Source: an uncultured Clostridia bacterium (lineage in GTDB: Bacteria > Bacillota > Clostridia > Christensenellales > Aristaeellaceae). Taken from it: DNA of 64,000 bases. How positions within the stretch are numbered: the first letter of the stretch is position 1; the number at the start of each line of letters is the position of its first letter. Where the stretch lies: NCBI GenBank assembly GCA_934663595.1, contig CAKUKM010000005.1, positions 77,925-141,924 on the forward strand. Reading direction: 5' to 3'. Both the position numbers and the translations under genes were made by a program. The notes beneath the pieces are model-generated. The model saw nothing but the letters and a program-made list of their open reading frames with translations. It made no database searches and was not told the DNA's origin. Shown here piece by piece: positions 60,501 through 64,000 of this stretch.

Positions 60501-61048
60501 GCCTCTTTAAACGCCTCCAGCTTGCCCTGGCGGTCCAGAAAGCGCTCAAAGGCGGCGACCTTCAGGTCGTCGCCGTAATAGCCGCAGTGCTCGTAGAACA
60601 CCTTGGTAAACACACGCAAAATCGCATCCTGATCCTTGCCCATGGGCGATTTTGCATCAATATTAAAAAGAATGACCTCCGTCGGCGTTTCGCCCACGCG
60701 GCGCATCATGGCATATCGATAGGGATCGTATTCAAATTTATCTTCAAAATAGTCAATCGCCCGCTTGCCGCAAATTTCCTCGTTGGCCAACAGATAGGAC
60801 AGTATTTTCAAAAAATGCGATTTACCGCTTCCAAAGAAGCCGGAAATCCAAACACCGATCTTGTCTGTCGGCTCCTCCAGGCTGCGCTCATAATGATCGT
60901 AAAACGTTCCAAAATGCTTCTGCAGCTCGCGGGTAATGACGTATTCCTCCAGCTCCTGCCGCCGGTTCTGGTCATCCGTCTGCATGACCTTGATAACCCC
61001 GTTGATGGAACGATTGATATCCCTCGAAAACATGTCCTGCAATCTCAT
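57527..61048 (-). CDS. brxC: BREX ATPase BrxC
   Basis: The 1173-residue protein begins MRLQDMFSRDINRSINGVIK and has Walker A VWISGFFGSGKSHFLKIL (near residue 72), then a Walker B-like LVFLVDEIGQYIGDN, and long coiled-coil C-terminal parts. These are the features of BrxC/PglY-type P-loop ATPases found in all BREX systems. ATG at 61048 has SD GAGGAG; an upstream ATG-like start at 61066 overlaps brxB. It is separated from brxB by 14 bases. A very long frame on the other strand here is an artefact of codon bias. Confidence 0.95.
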   Translation of the reverse strand: MRLQDMFSRDINRSINGVIKVMQTDDQNRRQELEEYVITRELQKHFGTFYDHYERSLEEPTDKIGVWISGFFGSGKSHFLKILSYLLANEEICGKRAIDYFEDKFEYDPYRYAMMRRVGETPTEVILFNIDAKSPMGKDQDAILRVFTKVFYEHCGYYGDDLKVAAFERFLDRQGKLEAFKEAFLRINTEPWQTAREAFAFWEDDIVAALEQSAGISEQAARHWFNGEETTAFSIDRLTREIAEYVSGKAPNFHLVFLVDEIGQYIGDNSGLMLNLQTLVEELGSKCRGQVWVIVTSQEDIDSITHVKGNDFSKIQGRFNTRLSLSSASVDEVIKKRILAKNESAEALLRLNYQQNASVMRNLFTFAPGTIADLKGYSSEDEFVETYPFAPYQFKLLQDVLVQVRKHGSSGKHLSGGERSMLSAFQEAAQMVEDRDERCFVPFCCFYDTIHTFLDGTIRRVIDRADRAAQAGDGLKKQDVNVLKLLFLLRYVDGIASSVENLSTLMLSDIHADKIAIRRTLQESLDRLVRENYASRNGETYLFLTDEEQDVNREIRNLIVDQNDVVHMIGQTVFAELYPGRKFRYKNRYDFAFDPMVDDAIVGQPAGDIKLRLITLASGLKEGESDAQLILKSRAGNEAIVLLNSECDYFQEFEAARRIEKYVKQRNIAQLPETIRKIIQAKQTEAKEHERIATSLLKDAITRGEFYISGERVFLRCATVRETLDAALARLVEDVYGKLGYVDAFAQSDADIQKILTAGAVQESMPGVAAPNAMALEELRQYMDVRARQHMNVTMAEIQKRFQAAPYGWREIDIAALVATLLRGQRLQLIYGGATLSPTDRKAVDCLRKRGETEKTIVRQRVSAPDILVKKARQLAAELFAAMDLRTDEEGFCSQLEALLNGARQQNEGLLKLYSAEISYPGRVVVESGKATFDAILARRSDNIAFLEAFTKAEDALLDWSEDVREVEFFFKNQKKLFDSAWERSSRVQHERHYFMDEPEALAAADAISAILRSAKPYRRIVELPALEQKIDAAYGRISASRRERVREILVQARGDIHTLAGDEPDLREEIRRADEELERRESEALAAASPTLLDASITQIITYKDGVCRRLEQRIAEKDHPEAPKLRVATLRRYDVLPQKRLSSAEDVNAYVEALRAKLLENLKNNDAIQMN

Positions 61049-61062
61049 CGCAATGCTCCTCT

Positions 61063-61629
61063 TCAAACCAGATTAAAGGCCCGGTAATAATTGTCATCCA
61101 TAAAGCGCCCAAAGAGCGTCAGCGTCTGTCCGCTGTATTCGCCGGGATAAAACAGAATCACCGGATTCTCCTCGAACACGTGTTGGAGATTGTTCAAAAT
61201 GTTGTGGCTCCGCATATAGGGAAAAACGCGGCCGACGCCCGAAATCATCACCACGTCGCCGCGCCGGCAATCGTCGTAGCGCAGATGCTCGATATAAGCC
61301 TCCGGCGGCGCAATGCGCTGCAGCTGCCGAAGCATGAACTCTCCCCCTCGTTGCACCTCCATCGGAGGGATGCGATCCAGCACGCGCCGCTCGCGACAGA
61401 TTTCCAGAAATACATCATACAAATCAAAAACGATCGCCCGGTATGCGCTCCGTCCGTCGCGCGTTTCCTCGGCGATCGTATGAAGAAAATGCCGCACTGG
61501 CATCTCCTCTTCCGGACGGTAGGCGAAGACGTATAAGCCCACTTCGTTGCTTAGCCCCTGATTGTTCAGAAACGCCGCATCGGACAGCTTTTCCCGCAGC
61601 GCGTCCAGCCGGCCCAGTATATTCTGCAA
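61063..61629 (-). CDS. brxB: BREX protein BrxB (DUF1788)
   Basis: The 188-residue protein has the BrxB landmarks NEVGLYVFAYRPEEEMPVRH, AIVFDLYDVFLEI, MISGVGRVFPYMRSHNILNN and VILFYPGEYSGQTLTLFG. The start chosen is TTG at 61629, since GAGGG lies nine bases before it. TTG at 61644 and GTG at 61638 are alternatives that overlap or abut the brxA stop. Its role is structural or unknown, but it is part of type 1 BREX. Confidence 0.92.
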   Translation of the reverse strand: MQNILGRLDALREKLSDAAFLNNQGLSNEVGLYVFAYRPEEEMPVRHFLHTIAEETRDGRSAYRAIVFDLYDVFLEICRERRVLDRIPPMEVQRGGEFMLRQLQRIAPPEAYIEHLRYDDCRRGDVVMISGVGRVFPYMRSHNILNNLQHVFEENPVILFYPGEYSGQTLTLFGRFMDDNYYRAFNLV

Positions 61630-61640
61630 TGCTTTCACCC

Positions 61641-62240
61641 TCAATTCATCGAATCAAACGCCGCTAAAAAGCGCTGCAATCCCGCATCCCTCAGCGCCTG
61701 TTCAAAAGCGCCGGAAATGGCCACGGGACACAGCGCCTCGCTTCCTGTTTTTTCCAGATAGCCGTTTTCCCGCAATACGTTCATCAGCACGGATTTGATG
61801 CGCTTGACCGTCGAATCGCTCCATCCGGCCACGTCCTCGTCGCTTTCGCGGAGGCGCAGGAAAAACAGATTCACGTCCTTGGCAGTAAGCGTCCCATCCA
61901 GCAAACGGTATTTTTCTCCGACAACCCCGATCATAAATTCCGCCAGCAAGCTGCTCTGCGCCATCATGGCCACCAGCGCCGCCTGCTTCGCCTCGACCAG
62001 CGGCCCCTCCGCCAGCATCTCCACCAGCTCCGGGCTGTGCGCAATACAGTTCAGCCGCTTCAGGGCCGCTCTGCATTTGCTCCGAAGCTCTCGTTCCGTC
62101 GGATACTGAAACAGATTTTCGCAAAAAACTTCGTTTTCGATCTCCGCGTCCGAAAGCCCCTGTCGCTTCAGCTGTGCCACAATGCGCATTTCACGAAACA
62201 TAAACTGTTCGCGCGTCAAAGCGCCGCTGTACCGTCCCAA
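61641..62240 (-). CDS. brxA: BREX protein BrxA (DUF1819)
   Basis: The 199-residue protein reads from TTG at 62240 as GRYSGALTREQFMFREMRIV after the initiator, with GLSDAEIENEVFCENLFQYP and AEFMIGVVGEKYRLLDGTL; it matches BrxA, a DNA-binding protein with NusB-like fold. TTG at 62240 is preferred because GGGAGG lies six bases before it and the family starts here. An ATG at 62309 would add 23 residues over the SD region. It is the first gene of the BREX operon. Confidence 0.9.
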   Translation of the reverse strand: MGRYSGALTREQFMFREMRIVAQLKRQGLSDAEIENEVFCENLFQYPTERELRSKCRAALKRLNCIAHSPELVEMLAEGPLVEAKQAALVAMMAQSSLLAEFMIGVVGEKYRLLDGTLTAKDVNLFFLRLRESDEDVAGWSDSTVKRIKSVLMNVLRENGYLEKTGSEALCPVAISGAFEQALRDAGLQRFLAAFDSMN

Positions 62241-62304
62241 AGGCAACCTCCCTCTCCTCGCATCCAAAAACGCCCCGATTGCGCGCATATACAGCGCATT
62301 CCGT

Positions 62305-62325
62305 CGCAAAATTTCTTATTTTGCG
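62305..62325. promoter_or_regulatory. inverted repeat in the BREX leader
   Basis: CGCAAAAT (62305-62312) and ATTTTGCG (62318-62325), a perfect 8-base dyad with a 5-base centre, lies between the transcription start and brxA. It could be an operator for an unlinked repressor or an RNA hairpin. No WYL-domain BrxR gene is near. Confidence 0.5.
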
Positions 62326-62376
62326 GCCAAATCGGGCATGGCCGAAAACGAAGAGTCTCTTTTTCTTTATTACATT

Positions 62377-62405
62377 ATTATAATCGAAGTCTTTTGTCAT
62401 GTCAA
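62377..62405 (-). promoter_or_regulatory. perfect consensus promoter of the BREX operon
   Basis: On the minus strand TTGACA (62400-62405) and TATAAT (62377-62382) with a 17-base spacer. Transcription would start near 62370, about 130 bases before brxA. Confidence 0.9.
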
Positions 62406-62513
62406 CATGAGTTTGCCGATCTGCTGCTTTTCATGTGTAGGTTTATTATATAGAAGCGGGGCCAAGACGCAAAAAGAACGATTGAAACCGTTAGGATAAA
62501 GTCCCCCCTCCAA

Positions 62514-63453
62514 CGAAAGAAATCAATCGCCATTAAGAATATTGCACAGCACAAACGATATCTGCAACACGAAGTCACGACAGAATTGTATACAGTGAGA
62601 CTTTGCCGGCAGGTGCAGGACGTGCGGTACGTCTGCCGAAGATACCACATCTCGAAGGCTGATGCGGTGGAGCCAACGTCGCACCGGCCGAAAACGCCGC
62701 ACTCGAACGCGTATACGGAGGAAAAGCTGACCTGGATTCGCGATCTGTACCGGCGAAATCCCAACATCAGCTTATGCGAAATGTACAGGAAACCGCGCGA
62801 GAAAAAAGCTTATCGCCGGCATCCGGGGCCGCTATACCGCGTCTTCATGCGGCTAGGGATACCGCATGAAGGTGGGATCAACGAAAAAGAAATTGAATCA
62901 CCTTAGAAAGTACGATACGCCCGACAAATTGGGCGTATCGAAGCAGATGGACGTAAAATATGTGCCGAAAATCCGCTATGTCGGCAAGGACATCGAGGCG
63001 TTTTTTCAGTATACGATGATCGAAGAGGCCAGCCGGAAGCGGTTTATTTATGCGTATAAGGAGCAGAGCCGCTTCTCGACGATGGATTTTATGAAGCGCG
63101 CAATCACCTTCTTCGGTTATGCGCCACAGATCGTGCAGACCGACAATGGCGGCGGGGTTCGCCACACGTCAAAGACGAAGCGCGTGTACCCGCCGGATCT
63201 GTTTTGCATGGAAAACGGCATTGCGCACAAAACCATTCGCCCACAAACGCCGTGGCACAGCGGTAAGGTCAAGCGCAGCCACTGCAGCGACCAGGGGCGA
63301 TTCTACAACCACCTGAGCTTCTATTCTCTGGCCGATCTGCAGCTCCAAATGCGGCGATACCTGCGCCGAAGCAACGACATCCTCATGTCCGTTCTCCACT
63401 GGAAATTGCCCAATATGCTCCATAAAGAGCTCGCGCGCATCGGGACTGTCTGA
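62514..63453 (+). pseudogene. broken DDE transposase (insertion sequence remnant)
   Basis: Coding segments for an integrase-core transposase are recognisable: KNIAQHKRYLQHEVTTELYT and DVRYVCRRYHISKA, a helix-turn-helix start, in one frame (to about 62880), then YDTPDKLGVSKQMDVKYVPK, IVQTDNGGG and RPQTPWHSGKVKRSH in another. The frame changes at about 62866-62906. Expected sequence after the HTH also seems missing (ISKA is followed at once by DAVEPTSHRP). The first Asp motifs remain, but the catalytic Glu of the usual GKVERSH is Lys: codon AAG at 63271-63273, one G-to-A change from GAG. The element is therefore dead. Inverted repeats were not identified; TGTCTGAGACAG overlaps the end. Confidence 0.8.
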
Positions 63454-63497
63454 GACAGCTTACCCGAGCCCACTAAGAGCTTTCCGACTTTTTCGCC

Positions 63498-63632
63498 TCA
63501 GACAATTCTTCCGTCGCTTCTTCCTTTCCCCAATCGCACATCATTGACAAAGGAACAGTGAGGCCGCGCAAATAAAAACATCTCTGGCAGTCTCCACATT
63601 TCGAGGTTCACCGCCGAATACCGGTTTCTCAT
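63498..63632 (-). CDS. possible 44-residue protein
   Basis: ATG at 63632 has an excellent SD, GAGGAG, eight bases upstream. The frame MRNRYSAVNLEMWRLPEMFL continues for 44 codons to a TGA. It lies between the dead transposase and the tRNA promoter and may be part of the insertion element. No family is recognised. Confidence 0.35.
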   Translation of the reverse strand: MRNRYSAVNLEMWRLPEMFLFARPHCSFVNDVRLGKGRSDGRIV

Positions 63633-63692
63633 AATAGTCTCTCCTCATCCGCCCGATTTTATAAAAAAGTTCTCGCAAAGCGAAAAAAACTA

Positions 63693-63721
63693 TTGACAAA
63701 CGCCCAATGAGCTGGTATAAT
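63693..63721 (+). promoter_or_regulatory. perfect consensus promoter upstream of tRNA-Val
   Basis: TTGACA (63693-63698) and TATAAT (63716-63721) with a 17-base spacer. The transcript would include the partial tRNA copy and then tRNA-Val about 200 bases on. Confidence 0.85.
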
Positions 63722-63779
63722 GTCTCTTGTAGTTTGGTTGATCCGCTGATAATTAAGCAGTACGATTGATCAATTATAA

Positions 63780-63801
63780 GGTCGCATGGCTCAGTTGGTA
63801 G
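63780..63801 (+). repeat. truncated copy of the tRNA-Val 5' end
   Basis: GGTCGCATGGCTCAGTTGGTAG at this place is identical over 22 bases to the first 22 bases of tRNA-Val (63925-63946); then the match ends and no cloverleaf can form. It carries the 5' acceptor strand and most of the D arm only. It is a remnant of a duplicated tRNA or of recombination. Confidence 0.85.
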
Positions 63802-63924
63802 TCCATTCTGTACGGATTACATAACCGCCTCCGATCAATTTGCGGTCTCCCTCATCTTCCTTCAGAAGAATCAGTCGACCGCCCGGCAATGAAAATTGCC
63901 AATCGGTTCTCCCAATTCCATTAT

Positions 63925-64000
63925 GGTCGCATGGCTCAGTTGGTAGAGCACATCGTTCACATCGATGGGGTCACAGGTTCGAGTCCTGTTGCGACCACCA
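63925..64000 (+). tRNA. tRNA-Val (anticodon CAC)
   Basis: The 76-base cloverleaf has acceptor stem GGTCGCA/TGCGACC, D arm GCTC/GAGC, anticodon stem CATCG/CGATG with loop TTCACAT (anticodon CAC), T arm ACAGG/CCTGT with TTCGAGT, discriminator A and an encoded CCA. It ends exactly at the window edge. More tRNAs may follow outside. Confidence 0.97.

Noticed and set aside
57311..61087. 1258-codon open frame on the plus strand opposite brxC
   Set aside because: It is antisense to a clear BREX ATPase. The frame is rich in His, Arg, Gln and Leu, as expected from the complement of a G/C-biased gene, and has no SD or known domain.
63780..63850. a second functional tRNA
   Set aside because: Only the 5' acceptor strand and D arm are recognisable; no anticodon arm, T arm or matching 3' acceptor strand can be paired.
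63780..63946. attachment-site pair bounding the BREX island
   Set aside because: The two copies of the tRNA 5' end are only about 145 bases apart on the same side of the island. No matching copy was found near 39.3-39.8 kb and no integrase gene is present.

Overview
This window looks like a chromosomal segment of an anaerobic, moderately GC-rich Clostridia-type Firmicute. The evidence is AGGAGG-type ribosome binding sites before nearly every gene, sigma-A promoters of the TTGACA-17-TATAAT kind, a Bacillus-type PurR with PurBox operators, and a clostridial style of purine pathway: a Cys-less PurF, an AICAR transformylase that appears to stand alone, and a PurO-type IMP cyclohydrolase. No marker gene here fixes the genus.

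Region 1 (1-9.9 kb, minus strand) is purine biosynthesis. purE, purC, purF, purM, a fused purN-purO and purH (cut by the window edge) form one tight operon behind a sigma-A promoter with three PurBox-like sites. Upstream of it is purR followed by three tandem M42 aminopeptidases. purB and purA lie together at 16.3-19.1 kb, and purA has its own PurBox-like pair. Region 2 (10-16.2 kb) holds murC, a lipoprotein, a GNAT acetyltransferase and a sugar-type ABC importer. Region 3 (19-39.3 kb) is mixed housekeeping and accessory: an ABC-F protein behind a likely transcription attenuator, a VWA-like/MoxR-AAA pair, a zinc alcohol dehydrogenase opposite an AraC regulator, an M19 dipeptidase, a TVP38 protein, a GH25 lysozyme, a YeiH family transporter, pgi, a DUF3810-like protein, an SGNH esterase, a GH51 arabinofuranosidase, an SDR, a LysR regulator and a CorC/CNNM transporter.

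Region 4 (39.8-62.4 kb) is the most interesting part. It is one long minus-strand operon carrying a complete type 1-like BREX anti-phage system, transcribed from a perfect consensus promoter at 62.4 kb: brxA, brxB, brxC, pglX, pglZ and brxL, plus unusual genes. PglX is split into a methyltransferase/recognition protein and a separate C-terminal protein, with a small unknown gene between them. The recognition part and the small gene are clearly more A/T-rich than the rest, as if acquired together as a specificity cassette. Additional genes are an 829-residue protein with a C-terminal BRCT-like domain, a ~1118-residue protein joining BspA-type leucine-rich repeats, two RNA polymerase alpha-CTD-like domains and a sigma region-4-like helix-turn-helix, a ParB-like protein, and a zinc-ribbon protein. 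Gaps are very short, so all are probably co-expressed. Several genes appear to use TTG starts.

Region 5 (62.5-64 kb) holds a broken DDE transposase (frameshift, and the catalytic Glu codon changed to Lys), a small open frame, and a tRNA-Val(CAC) behind a consensus promoter, with a truncated copy of the tRNA 5' end in its leader. The BREX block therefore sits between a core-type transporter gene and a tRNA, as defence islands often do, but no clean attachment sites were found.
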